Of a DNA stretch of 64,000 bases, positions 32,624 to 44,202 are shown one piece after another. The stretch spans positions 112,836,568-112,900,567 of the forward strand of contig CM077153.1 of assembly GCA_039583875.1 (NCBI GenBank), written 5' to 3'. Source of the DNA: Platanthera guangdongensis (taxonomy: Eukaryota; Streptophyta; Magnoliopsida; Asparagales; Orchidaceae). How positions within the stretch are numbered: position 1 is the first letter of the stretch; each line of letters starts with the position of its first letter. The position numbers and the translations under genes are program-made. Below the pieces are notes generated by a model, which saw only the letters and a list, made by a program, of their open reading frames with translations, did no database searches and was not told the DNA's origin.

Positions 32624-34725
32624 TGTAACGCCCGAAACTCAAAAGAGAGACGGGACGCGTTTTGGGCCAAATCTGGTATTTGGCAAGTTGCACACGGCCT
32701 GGGACACGGGTGTGTCCCAGGGCATGTTGAACCCGTGTCGACGATCGGCCCGGGGAGTCGACATTTTCGCTCGACGATGTGTCGAGACAGGGAACACGGC
32801 CTAGGACACGGGCGTGTCCAAGGCCGTGTTGTGTGGTCGACGAACTTCGCTCGACGAAGTGTCGAGACAGTGAACATGGCCTGGAGCCCAGGCGTGTTCG
32901 GGTTTGACGCGGGCGTGTCAAATAGGACACGGGCGTGTCCAAGACCCGTGTGAGTCTCAGGTTGTTTTCGGGGATGTGTCGATGGGGGAACACGGCCGTG
33001 TCAGTTTGAACACGGGCGTGTCAGGTTAAACACGGGCATGTCGGGACCCGTGTAATTTTCGTAACGCGTTGATTTTGATGGCGAATGAGGGACACGGCCC
33101 TGGACACGGGCGTGTCGTAGGCAGTGTTTGGCCCAGGTTTTACTTTTCAGCTACGAATCGTAGTCATTCGTTTCCTTATTTTGGTATCCGACGGTTGGGG
33201 GTTGTTCCTACTGGGATATACCTGTGATTGGGCCTTAGGAACCATCATTTCACTTGAGTGGTTCTCTTTCTAAGTCAAGAGAGAGGGGAGAGCAAAGGAA
33301 GAAGAAGAAGCCTAGATCCGGTCACCGGCGGAGCATCGGAGCTCCAAATCGCGAACCGACTTCGGATTTACGGAGGCAAGGAGAGTGTGGTGATTTTCAT
33401 CCGCTTACATTTCCATGGCACTAAGGAATAACGCTAAGGTAACGATTCTCAACTTGATCATGTGAAGCTCTACTTCTTTTGCATAGGGAAGCCCACTCTC
33501 GCGAGTTTGCGGTGAGTTTGAGGCGTTCCTTTGGGTAGACATGAATAGTCCCTGTTGTGTATATGTAGAGTCCGTAACCGAGAACGGATATAGGCATGAT
33601 GTGTGAAGCCTACCCAGACAAGTTGGTCTGGATCGGTGTGTTGCATAGCATAAATGGTCGGAGAAGACTCCGTGAGAATGTTTGTTTTTCGGGTTTTCTA
33701 CGAGGTAGATTGCAGCAGGGAGCCTTGGGGATTAACTTCAAGGTGCACCCAGAAAACAGGGCAGATACGTGATTCTGCCAACTTGGTGGCCTAAGAGCCA
33801 ACTTGAACATAACCAGGTTATGTGAAGTGTGTACCGGAAACGGGACTCGGGAGAAGTTTGACCCGCGCATATGGCTTAAATTGTCGTTGCGATGTGAGCA
33901 CGGGTTAGATGGAACCGTACCCATTCTATGTCGTTCGGTTAAAGCGACCTAAGGGTACGTGGTACTTGCCGTTGGCATAGATGAGGGTCTTCAGCGGTGT
34001 ATGGCTTAAATTGAAGTGACCCATGCCAGGAAGACAAATTGCTCATAGTGTGGCCGTCAAAGTGGCAGTGGTGAGAGCGGGGTGTCTATGGCTTAAATTG
34101 ACATGACATTAATCGGTTCACTGAGAATGTGCCCTGAGTTTACGGGGTGTGTGGCCGTGCGTGCCTACTCCTATGATGCAATGTATTTACATACTGCTTG
34201 GTTATGCTAATAAAGTGCAGGGAAGGAGCATCGCCACCCCGAATTAGGGGCGGGATCGTTATAATTTGGTCAGCATGTCTCACCGTTCCTTTGATTTGCC
34301 ACCGTTGCGGTGGATTGTGCTTGCAGGTGCTGCGGAGCCGAGCGGAAAATAGCGGGCTATATCCCAAGATGCTGAGCCGACCCTCGAAGGCCTAATCTTG
34401 AGTGTTTTCATTTATTCATGTATGATCGGCCTGCGTGACGAGATTTGAAAACATGTAATTGGAGGAAAACATTGTAAGGCCATAAGCCCTATACTTGTGT
34501 ATTTGTACTTCATTCCTTTTGGCGTATTAGTGGACATTCATGCTGGTGTTGAGTTCTTTCTTAATGCAACAATTTTTAAATTGCTTCCGCTAGAATGCTC
34601 TGTGTAGGACGTTGGATTGGTTTATGGTTTTCATTGAGTAACCACCAGTTCTGTCTGTGGTATATGGCGTCGGGCCCCGGCCGGACCTACTGCTATATGC
34701 TATGCGACGGATAAGGGGTGTTACA
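32624..34725 (+). repeat. 5' LTR of element E (2102 bp)
   Basis: TGTAACGCCC at the start and GGGGTGTTACA at the end form the expected inverted ends. The first 500 bp hold many copies of the palindrome GACACGGGCGTGTC. Later, TATGGCTTAAATTG occurs three times (about 33870, 34000 and 34087). The 3' LTR is absent, so this end rests on the inverted ends and the primer site. Confidence 0.78.
32690..33120 (+). repeat. Array of GACACGGGCGTGTC palindromes
   Basis: About ten copies, exact or nearly so, of a 14-16-bp palindrome with irregular spacing in the U3 part of the element E LTR, separated by TCGACGA-type words. Confidence 0.8.
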
Positions 34726-34727
34726 AT

Positions 34728-34741
34728 TTGGTAACAGACTA
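34728..34741 (+). promoter_or_regulatory. Primer-binding site of element E
   Basis: TTGGTAACAGACTA two bases after the LTR resembles TGGTATCAGAGC, the site complementary to the 3' end of plant initiator tRNA-Met, with mismatches. Confidence 0.65.
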
Positions 34742-34949
34742 CTGGTTTTGGTCAGGCTTAAAATGAATTCATGGGCGAATTCTTTTAAGGGGTGGTGAGC
34801 ACATATGTGTGCGTCATCGTTATAACAGCAAAAGAACCCATGAATGTCCATTTGAATGAGAAATACACTTGTTTGAGAAACCTGCGCGTTCCCATAATTG
34901 CGTTTTGCAATTTTGTTTGGTCGCTTAACGGTGTTTTGTACCACTATAG

Positions 34950-36107
34950 GTGACTAGAAGCGGTGCTGGGCCGTCGGAACGCCGAGTTTCTCAGGCTAGT
35001 AGTGCACCAAATGATGCTCCTGCAACACCTCCTTCGGCTGAGACCATACGATTGTTGGCTGAAGCAGTGTTTGCCATGATAAATGTGCAGCCTGCAAGAC
35101 AAATCTAGCAGCACGCTCCTGCGATGGAGCAGGTACCTCTTCTAGAGGTTGAGCCGAGAAGAGTGGTGCAGGTAGTAGTGGAGCCGTTGGTGCCAAGGAT
35201 GGCAACCGAGAGACATCTCAAACATGTCATGAGCTTTAATCCTCCGGTATTCTCGGGGTTGGGAACCCCATCTCAAGCTGAAGACTGGCTCTCCCGTGTG
35301 AAGAGAGTCTTGACAGCGACGGAGACGGAGGAGTGGTAGATGACCACTATTGCTATGTTCCTGTTGGATAGAGACGCTAGGCTATGGTGGGAGGGTTTGG
35401 AGCTGCATCTATTAAGAGCTAGGCAACTTACAGATGTCTCGATGGAGGAGTTCTCGAGACTATTCTTGGCTAGGTACCTCCCTTCGACTCAAAGGATAGC
35501 ATTGGAGAATGAGTTCCAGAGGTTCATACAAGGGGAGAGTAGTGTGGATGAGTATCTCCACGAGTTTACTCGGTTGGGTCAGTATGCTAGCTCCACCATC
35601 GCGGATGAGGAGCGTAAGACCAACCGTTTCTACGAAGGTCTAAGAGATGACTTGAGGCTACTACTCTCGGGGCCGATGACGCAGGGTTTCTTGACCTTGG
35701 TCAACACGGCCCGGTCCTTGGAGAAGGACATGAAGAATGTTCAAGAGAAGAAAAGCCTTGGTGGTAAGAATTCTGGGTTCAAAGTGCCGACTACTTCAAA
35801 GTCCGGCTATCAATGGTTCTTTAAGAAGGCTAGGACTTCGGGTCCAGCTCCTTCTTCCGGTGCTTCTGGTGCGACTACGGGTCGGACCCCGGGTGCATGT
35901 TTCACTTGTGGGAAGCCGGGGCACTTTGCCCGTGACTGTTGGAGCGGACGTCCCAAGTCCGAGAGAAAGCCGGGAGCAACTTATGAAGAGAAGGGCAAGG
36001 CGGTGGAGTCAACCGCATTCCATTATGCTCCGGCTCAACCATGGGTTTATAATCTTGGCCAACAGGAGGCCATCAAACAAGTGGATGTGGTGACAGGTAC
36101 GGTTTAA
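34950..36107 (+). pseudogene. gag: Gag of element E
   Basis: Frame open from about 34950. Shows the gag core (DWLSRVKRVL, LWWEGLELH, FQRFIQGE) and a classical zinc knuckle CFTCGKPGHFARDC at about 35901. In-frame TAGs at about 35106 and 35337. The true start is not clear; a CACTATAG splice-like site lies just before 34950. Stop at 36105-36107. Confidence 0.75.
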
Positions 36108-38830
36108 TTTGTAGCAAGTTAAGTTTCTTTAAATACTTGTTATGCGTATGTTACCTTACCACTGCTTGTTTAGGATTTGTTTTGATTTGTGAGTTTCCGG
36201 CGAGAGCACTCTTTGATACGGGAGCTTCACACTCCTTCTTATCTGAAGGATTCATATCGCGCATCGGAGTATCTTCTTCGACGACAAAGGACAAGTTGGA
36301 TGTGTTGTAACCGAATGGGTGTTCAATGCGCGCGGATAAAGTCTGCGGTGTTAAGATTCGCATTGGGAATCCCAGAGTTAGATCTGCAAGCGCCGTTACT
36401 ACCGTTGGTGGAGTTCGACGTTATATTTGGCATGGAGTGGATCTCGGAGCAGCAAGCCTATATTGATTGCGGTCGCAAGGAATTCAAGTTGGGAGAAAGT
36501 CGTGAGATGACTTTTAAGGGCTTGAAAGGGTCGAGCAAGACGTTGATGTCTGCTCTTCAGGTGGTGAAGGTTGTTCGTTCTGGTGCAGATCTGTTCTTTA
36601 CACTAGTGGATGTTGCAAAGCCAAAGCCTTATTTTGGATAGTATTTTAGTGGTAGCTGAGTACCCTGATGTGTTCCCCGCAGATATTCCTGGAGCCCCAC
36701 CTCAACGGGAGATAGATTTCACTATTAAGCTGGAGCCAGGTGCGAAACCTGTGTCACGATCTCCATATCGGCTAGCGCCTAAGGAAATGGCGGAGCTGAA
36801 GGTGCAACTTCAAGAGTTGTTGGAGCAAGGGTTTGTGCGTCCAAGTTTGTCGCCTTGGAGCGCACCGGTCCTCTTTGTAAAGAAGAAGGCGGAAGCTTGA
36901 GACTCTGTATTGATTATCGGGAGTTAAACAAGCTAACGGAAAAGAACAAGTACCTAATCCCAAGGATCGATGATCTTTTTGATCAGTTGGTCGGGTCGAC
37001 GGTGTACTCTAAGTTGGATCTCAAGTCTGGTTACTATCAGCTGAGGATAAGGGAGAGTGATATCTCTAAGACAGCGTTCAGTACAAGATACGAGCATTAA
37101 GAGTTTACGGTCATGTCTTTTGGGCTGCCGAATGCGCCGTCAGTGTTCATGGATTTGATGAACATGACCTTTAGGTAGTACTTGGACCATTTTGTGATCG
37201 TCTTCATCGACGATATTTTGGTGTACTCACAGAGTGAGGAAGATCACTTCAGGCATCTTCATTTGTTTTTGGAGACGCTAAGCAGGAATCAATTGTATGC
37301 CAAGTTCTCAAAGTGTGAGTTTTGGTTGTCCTCAGTGGCGTTCCTCAGTCATATAGTGAGTGGGGAAGGTATTGTAGTGGATCCGGCGAAGATTGTTGCG
37401 ATACGATAGTGGCCTGAGCTTTCTACGGTAGCGGAAGTCCGGAGCTTTCTGGGGCTTGCCGGCTATTAGAGGCGCTTCGTAGAGAACTTCTCGCGGAGAG
37501 CGTTACCTCTCACTACTTTGATGAGGAAGGAGCAGAAGTTCGTTTGGACGCCGGAGTGCGCGCGAGCTTTTGATGAGTTGAAATATCGGTTGACCACGGC
37601 GCCTGTGTTGAGTTCGCCGAGTGGGACCGAAGGTTATGAGATTTATAGTGATGCATCGGGCAGTAGTTTGGGTTGTGTGCTGTTACAGCATGGAAGCGTT
37701 ATAGCATATGGCTCGAGACAACTAAAGGTGCACGAGAGGAACTATCCGGTCCATGACTTGGAGTTAGCGGTCGTGATTTTTGCCTTGAAGCTGTGGAGAC
37801 ATTATTTGTACGGTGTGAAGATTGATATCTACACTGATCACAAGAGCCTGAAGTATTTGATTGATCAGAAAGATCTGAACATGCGGTAGTGTAGATGGAT
37901 GGAGTTCCTGGGGGACTATACATTCAAGATCCACTACGTGTCTGCTAAAGGTAATGCGGTTGCGGACACGTTGAGTCGCCGGGCCCCATCTCAAGCCAAT
38001 TGGATGTCGGTCCATGACGAGCGGTTTGTTCGGGAGTTAGAGGCGTTGGAGATTTTTTGCGTTGATAAGCAATCAAGTGCTGGAGCAGTATTTAATTTGA
38101 CGGAAGTCCAATATGGCATGGGTGATCGGATTCAGCAGACATTGGATATGGATGTGCACATGAAGCAACTCATGAATGAGGCTCTGGATGGGTCAAATTC
38201 CCAATTCGTTGTGGAGGAAGGATTACTTTGGAAAGACGGTCGTCTGTGCATCCCAAGCGTGGGCAATTTGCGGGTGGAATTGTTGTACGAGGCACATCAT
38301 ACGAATTACTCAATTCACCCAGGGAGCACGAAGATGTACCGCGATGTTAAGAAATTGTTCTGGTGGCCAGGACTGAAAAAGGATGTGGCACACTACGTGG
38401 CGAAGTGTCAAACTTGCGCCATGGTGAAGGCGGACCAAAAGCCGGGAGGATTCTTGAAATCCTTGCCTATTCCGGAGTGGAAGTTCGACGACATTACTAT
38501 GGACTTTATGCACGGGTTGCCAAGGTCGCAAAAGGGGAACGACGCCATTTGGGTGGTCGTAGATCGTCTAACGAAGCTGTCGCATTTCATTCCGCATAGG
38601 AAGGATGATTCAGTTGAGAAATTGGCAAAGCTATATGTGGATAATATTGTACGGCTTCATGGTGTGCCCCGCAGCATCGTGAGTGACCGTGATGGGCGTT
38701 TCACATCTAATGATTGGAGGTTGGTGCAGCAAATGTTGGGAACAAAGCTGAGTTTTAGCACAGCCTTTCATCCACAAACGGATGGGCAGACCGAGAGGGT
38801 CAATAGGACAATGGAAGACATGAAGAATCT
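36108..38830 (+). pseudogene. pol: Pol of element E: protease, RT, RNase H, integrase (truncated)
   Basis: Protease LFDTGASHSF at about 36208; RT with [21 protein letters not shown] and the catalytic FIDDIL at 37206; RNase H with [10 protein letters not shown] and IYTDHKSL; integrase zinc finger, then the core with TMDF, VSDRDGRFTS and HPQTDGQTERVNRTMED, where it breaks off. Stops at about 37099, 37177, 37407, 37468 and 37887, plus frame changes near 36640 and 36890. Most stops are TAG or TAA where relatives have Gln. Confidence 0.85.
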
Positions 38831-41004
38831 GTTTTCTGCGCGCCGCGAACTTCGTGGCCATTTTTAAGCATGTTATTGCCAGATCTGGGCTTTTGGCTAA
38901 ACACCAAAGTTGAAGCCCTTGAAAATACCTTTCCAACTAATGATTGCATGACTTCAGGTGAAGTCTGTAGCCGCGGGAAAGCCTAAACAAAAATGGTGTT
39001 CAACAAATCCTGCATGCAGAAATTGTGTTGTGTACGCAGCGGACTTCAAGTCCGATTTCAAATAGGATAATTTCAAAACTGGGTTGAGGACTGAATACGG
39101 AAGTTGTATACCACGGAAAGACCTTTCCATCATGGGTTTACACATCTTCACCGGATTCCTGTATCTTCAGGAATCTCCGGTCGAAGTTGATGTCCAGATT
39201 CCAACTGCACCTAAATTCTGGGCTTATATATGATGGATTTGGATTCGGTGGAATTAATATTGCAAGTTACTTGGCTTGGATGAACTCTTATGACTAATCA
39301 TTTGTTGCATGATTGATGTAGCTTATTAAACCGATTTCATATAATCAAATTGTGAAGCAATCTTATTTAAACGATTTGACTTGATTGGAATTGAGAGATT
39401 GATATTTGTGCGCATCATGTTTATAATATGTCATTATCATATGGAAAGTGTGATAGATCTTTATATGTGCATCATATTTATATTACGTTGTCATTATTTG
39501 GAAAGTCATGTAGAGGAATAAATTATGGCCATGAGTAAGGTTGACTAATGGAATGAGTTTAGTAGTCCAATACTTAGAGCGTCGTCTCCCTAGGGTAGTA
39601 TTGTGAAGGGATGTAAGTGAGGTGTTGACCGCCACTTGTTTGGTTGTGTTGAGATAAGGTGTGGATGGATGGTTGGGCTTTGTCCTCGTGCTTACTTCCG
39701 AGGCCCCTTCCACGTTATGTTGATGTGTCATTTGCATGCGGTGTGAGTCGACACGCGGTGTCGTAATCCTGGGTCAAGGATAGTGTGGCAGGTCTATGGG
39801 CTCGCCAGTCGTCACACCGACGGGAGTCGACAGTTAGAATTTGGGCGGTTGGGCTGTGTCCTCGGTGTTCACGACCCGGGGCCCCTTCCGTGCCAAGTGA
39901 ACGGTTGGGCTGTGTCCTCGTGCTTACTTCCGAGGCCCCTTCCGGGTCACGCAAGGTCATTTCGGGTTGTGTTCTTGGTGCACATCTACCCAAGACCCCG
40001 CTGGGCCATAGTACGCATGGGCTCCGCTATTGTGTTCTTAGCGTTGAGGCGTACGGAGGCCTAGGTGAAGTAGTGTGGATACCCGCCTAGTAGTAGAAGT
40101 GCCCGTTCTACTGTCACCGCCTGGCCACGGTGGTTGATGCCTGAGAGGTTAGCTACCTGCTCAAAAAGTGGGAACTACAGTCTGTGTCGACATGGCAATT
40201 GCATGGGTGTGATCATGGGTGAGTCATTGCATAGCATTCATAGCATTTCATATCATTGCATAACAAGATCCTCATCGTATAAGTTTGTATGTGCACTCTT
40301 ATACGATGAGTTACCTTTATGTAACCCGATACTTAACTTATAAGTTTGTATGGGCATTCTTACAAGTTAAGTTACTTTCCTGCTGTTACTTATACTTGAT
40401 AGTTTAGTATAGCTCTTAAAGAACTGCTGATTATGATACTGCTACTCTTACTCTATTGCCACCTGCTTGTAACTCTTTTACTTGCATATATATATATATA
40501 TTACCCTTGTTCCTTTTCTCCGCCCGGTGCAGAGGAGTCGCTGGGGGAGCGGATGTGAAACCACTTAGTCGTTTCGACTAACGGTTGCTACCTCTTCCTT
40601 TTTAGTAGGTCACGCCGCAGACTACGCAGCAGGACAGTCAGGCCAGGACGACAGGGCCTGAAGTGACGGTGCCTTCAATACCGTCGGTTACTGATGTTAG
40701 TACTTTGATACTCTGATGTAGCCCGTTTGGGCAATGATTAGCTGTACTCTGATATATTGTATAAGCATGTTTTAGCTTCTCCTTATTGATGTATTTGGAC
40801 ACTTTATTACTTAGTGTGGATTTTTACTTCTCTTGCTTATTATATTTGGTTGGGTTGGAATGTTTTATTGATATTGTTGTAGCCGGCGGAATAGGCGTCT
40901 TGTATTACATGTTAGCCCGTGTGCTAATGCTACCGCAAGGCGGCTGTTCCGGGCATAAGTCTCCCCCTTCGTGCCGTATTTTTGGATCCGGGAGGGGGTC
41001 TTAC
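38831..41004 (+). repeat. LTR fragment of a second Del-like gypsy element
   Basis: Non-coding, ends GGGAGGGGGTCTTACA at 41004, a typical gypsy LTR end. Contains GGTTGGGCTGTGTCCTCG repeats (39670-40000), a TA microsatellite at about 40487, and a pyrimidine tract with AG near 40606. The 5' end is cut: at 38831 it is fused to the element E integrase. Directly after 41004 the minus-strand copia begins, so this LTR probably inserted into it. Confidence 0.6.
39670..40000 (+). repeat. Degenerate repeats GGTTGGGCTGTGTCCTCG...GAGGCCCCTTCC
   Basis: Four units of about 45-60 bp at about 39673, 39846, 39902 and 39960; each can fold (CCTCG...CGAGG). Confidence 0.65.
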
Positions 41005-42329
41005 AATTAGCTTCCTCTTCTTAGCTCTTGTAGCTTCTTCATCCTCAGATGCTGAGGAACTAGCTATATCAACTCTATCTTTAGGACTAGGAGGCAATAC
41101 CTGTTCAGTTCTAGGTTGCTCCCCATGAGTCCCTTGCTCCTCCACCATAGTACTTACTTGCTCCTTCTCCACAGTACTCACTTGCTCCTTTTCAATGTTA
41201 ACTAGCTCCGCCTCAAAATCTGCTTTCTCCCCCTCAAACTCAGTCTGCCCTAAATCAGGGAACAACTCTTCAAGAGTGAACTCTTGTTGAGTAGGGACTG
41301 GAGATACTCTTATCTCTGGAGCATAATCAGTAGCAGATGTATCCTCCATGATAACATCTTGAGCTTGACTGTGTAGTTGAGTTGGCTGATGAACATCAAT
41401 CAAAGAATTAGTTAGAATTTCATCCTGATCATTAAAAATTAATTGATTAACCTCATCTATTACCTTAAGTATAGTTTGTGTAGACATATCACTTTCCAAG
41501 TGTATTGGCTCTTCCTCAACATGAGGCTCCCCCTACACTTGAGCACTATCTGCAATATCTTGTGCAGGGATATCTTGTGCTGTAGATTTTTCTGGAATCT
41601 CTTGCCTCTCCTTATCAGGCATGTACTTAGTTAGGACTCGATCCCATCTGGAAATGATCCTGATGTCAATTCTCCTCATGTGATTTATCTTAGTCCCAGC
41701 TAACTGTTCTATCACTTCAGGTATTGTTTCAACTAAATACAAGCTCACAATTCTTCCCAGATTTGGCTTCTTCATACTTTCCTTAATATTTTCAAAAATG
41801 ACTAATGACCATTCTGTGTTTAGTTTATTGATGATTCTGGTCATAAGGCTGAACATATAGGCAGAAATCCCATCATGCCCCCTACCTTATAGAGAATCAC
41901 TTTGCCTACAACTTCAGACAAAAATTTCCCTTGCACATTCATGTCTTTCCTGTTCAAAGCTGAGCCAATCTTCATGGTGGAATCCAGGCCACACCATTGT
42001 AGTGCTTCTCTTAGCTTAGATGCGGGTACATCTTCTTCTTCTTGTGTTCTTGGCAAGTGCAGAACTTTTCTTAAACTCTTCTGGATGATTTTCACCTTTA
42101 CTCCATGGACTGTGGATCTAATTTTGAGTCCAGTTTGATCTAAGGTAGCAGCACCAAAGAATTCTAGTGTTTCTTTCTTCCAAATCTTAGTTGGTTCAGA
42201 AACTAAGAATTCCAGACCATTTTCAGCTATTAGGGTTATTACTCCTGTAATTTCTGATTCCGCTCCATCAAATGCGTTCCGAACCAGTTCGTATCCTTCA
42301 TTAACATTGTCTTCTAGCTTTGGCGCCAT
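41005..42329 (-). pseudogene. Copia downstream ORF (env-like position), minus-strand element
   Basis: Starts at ATG 42329 (MAPKLEDNVNEG). Conserved pieces KDMNVQGKFLSEVVGK, PNLGRIVSLY and NHMRRIDIRI align with the plus-strand copies. It is much less decayed: one frameshift near 41850 and a TAG at about 41533. The C-terminal third is Glu/Gln-rich with repeated EKEQVST and a basic end (AKKRKL) and is cut at 41005 by the gypsy LTR. Function unknown. Confidence 0.65.
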
Positions 42330-42755
42330 TAGGGTTGAGTGAAAGCTTGGATTAAGAAGAGAGAAGTTGTCGACACAGGGTTTTGGTCTCAAAAATATGA
42401 AGAATGTGTTGACAGAATAAGTTGTTGACCTATTTATTTCTTTCTAAGTAATGAAGGTCAAAAGTCGCGTCAACAATCACTGAATGTGTCGACACTGTTG
42501 AAAAGTGTCGACACAGACAACTTAAGTCTCGACAATGGTGTTGACTTCTATGTGTCGACACCAATTATGATGTGTCGACACAAATATCCTTAATTGACGA
42601 CTCAGTGTTTGAGTGTCGACACAGACATCTTCATGTGTTGACACCACATCTGGATGTGTCGACACTACTTCTCTGAAGTGTCGACACCACTTCTCTGTGT
42701 CGACACCATTTTGCTGGATATGTCGACACAGTTTTACTTAGCCAATTTTGTTAAA
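42330..42755. repeat. Spacer with GTGTCGACAC palindromes
   Basis: Between copia RNase H and the downstream ORF. Holds about a dozen copies of GTGTCGACAC or one-base variants, most at 42480-42730, 20-30 bp apart. Each copy is itself palindromic. No coding region. Confidence 0.8.
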
Positions 42756-43262
42756 CTAATCTATGTTCAACATTCCTAATTCAATTTTAAACTTATTGAA
42801 TTTAGTTTCATCTAGAGGCTTAGTAAACATATCTGCAATTTGATAATCTGTTTTGACAAATTCTAGTGAGATGTCCTCTTTCTCTACATGTTCTCTAAGA
42901 AAATGGTATCTAATTACTATATGCTTAGTCCTACTATGTGAAACAGGAATATAAGCAATAGAAATAGCACTTGTAGAATCACAAAGCAAAGGTGTTCTAC
43001 TTACCCGAATACCATAGTCTTCTAGCTGGTGTTGAATCCACAACAGCTGTGCACAATAACTTCCTGCTGCCACATATTCAGACTCAGATGTGGAAATTGC
43101 CACACTAGTCTGCTTCTTACGGCTCCAAGACACCAATCTTCATCCTAGAAATTGATAGGTGCCGGTAGTACTTTTTCTATCTTCTTTGCAACCTGCAAAG
43201 TCTGCATCTGAATAGCCTGTCAGTAGAAAATCACCATTCCTAGGGTATCAAGGGCCTAGATT
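42756..43262 (-). pseudogene. Ty1/copia RNase H, minus-strand element
   Basis: YSDADFAGCKEDRKSTTGTY, SWSRKKQTSVAISTSESEY, SRTKHIVIRYHF and a normal end GMLNID with TAG. One TGA at about 43137-43139. Continues upstream at 52003-52112 across element B. Related to, but clearly different from, the plus-strand copia. Confidence 0.88.
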
Positions 43263-43267
43263 AGGTG
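43263..43267. repeat. Target-site duplication of element B, left copy (AGGTG)
   Basis: AGGTG before the LTR TG; repeated at 52003-52007. Confidence 0.92.
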
Positions 43268-43929
43268 TGATAAGCCCGGAATCCGCGACCTGCCCGCGCA
43301 GTTTTCCAGACCGGGCGGTCTGCCTATTCACGCCGCCAAACCCCCCAAGCCGGGCGGTCTCCATGTCAGGCCGCTGCCAGCACCGACCCTGCTCAGCGAC
43401 AAGGCCCAAGGACCCAGTCGTCAGCTCGCCAGGAGGAATCCGCCAGGCCGCGCGGCTTCCCTCCTTTCTTGTTTCTTTCTCTTTTGCTTCCCCTCACCTC
43501 TGCCCGGTTCTCCTGTACCCCGGGCAGCCGGTAATTTTAGCCCTGCCCGTTTGGGCAGGCCCCCGAGCCTATAAATAGGGGGGGTGCACTCCCCAAGGCA
43601 CCATAACTGGGATCCAGTAGCTCGCCTGTTAAGAGCTGCGGTCTCAAGTCTAGTGTATTGCGGCTTGTAGCCCGGCCGGCTTCTTCTTTTACTCGTTGTA
43701 ACCGTCTCATTTTTAAGTAAAGGAAAGCCCGCCGCAAGAGTGGCATTCAAGCCGCGGCGGGCGAACTCTGCTGTTGCCGCTGCCAGCGGCCCCCTCCTCT
43801 TTTCTGCCCTTTAGCCGCGACCGCTAGTAACCGATTAGTCGACAGTCTCCTCCTTTCCTTCCCTATTCCCCGGTATTCGAACCGTTAACTGGTGGTGACC
43901 GACTCCCTTTTCGTTTTCGTGCATCAACA
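43268..43929 (+). repeat. 5' LTR of element B (662 bp)
   Basis: TGATAAGCCC...GCATCAACA. Palindrome CTGCCCGG...CCGGGCAG (43500-43527), palindrome CCTGCCCGTTTGGGCAGG (43542-43559), then TATAAATA at 43570-43577. Confidence 0.94.
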
Positions 43930-44202
43930 GTTAACACGCGGCCTTCAGATCTCGACTAATCGATGAAATCAGCGGTCTAGGGAGCCAGACCGCTCTATCC
44001 TCTAGAGTTCGGCGGCCTGTCGAGCAAGCCGCAACTTAGCCGGATAAGGTTTTCAGCCCGCCTCCAGTGCTGTAACCTGGATTTCTATCCGCTCTCATTT
44101 CAGCCGGTCTTCTTATCGGTTTGCAGTATCGTCTAGCCGCCGCGTTAAGCCGCCGCTGTTCTGCGGTCTCTTGCAAAAGTTCGGCTTTTCTCTCTTTTCA
44201 GG
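43930..44202 (+). promoter_or_regulatory. Leader of element B with primer-site candidate
   Basis: Begins GTTAACACGCGGCCTTCAGA, shared with D and F. Ends with TCTCTCTTTTCAG immediately before the gag ATG, a splice-acceptor-like sequence also found in element A. Confidence 0.5.

Larger units (their letters stand above)
32624..38830 (+). mobile_element. Element E: Del/Tekay-like Ty3/gypsy retrotransposon, 3' part lost
   Basis: 5' LTR (32624-34725), TGGTA-type primer site, gag with a CCHC finger, protease, RT, RNase H and integrase in one direction. Pol stops in the integrase core at about 38830, where unrelated LTR sequence begins; the integrase C-terminus, any chromodomain and the element's own 3' LTR are missing. 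Numerous in-frame TAG codons. Confidence 0.85.

Noticed and set aside
40487..40502. TA run as a TATA box or origin
   Set aside because: A simple (TA)n microsatellite inside an LTR fragment, with nothing coding downstream.
42480..42730. CRISPR-like array of short repeats
   Set aside because: The repeats are 10-bp palindromes with irregular 10-30-bp gaps, in a plant copia element; no regular repeat/spacer lengths and no cas genes.
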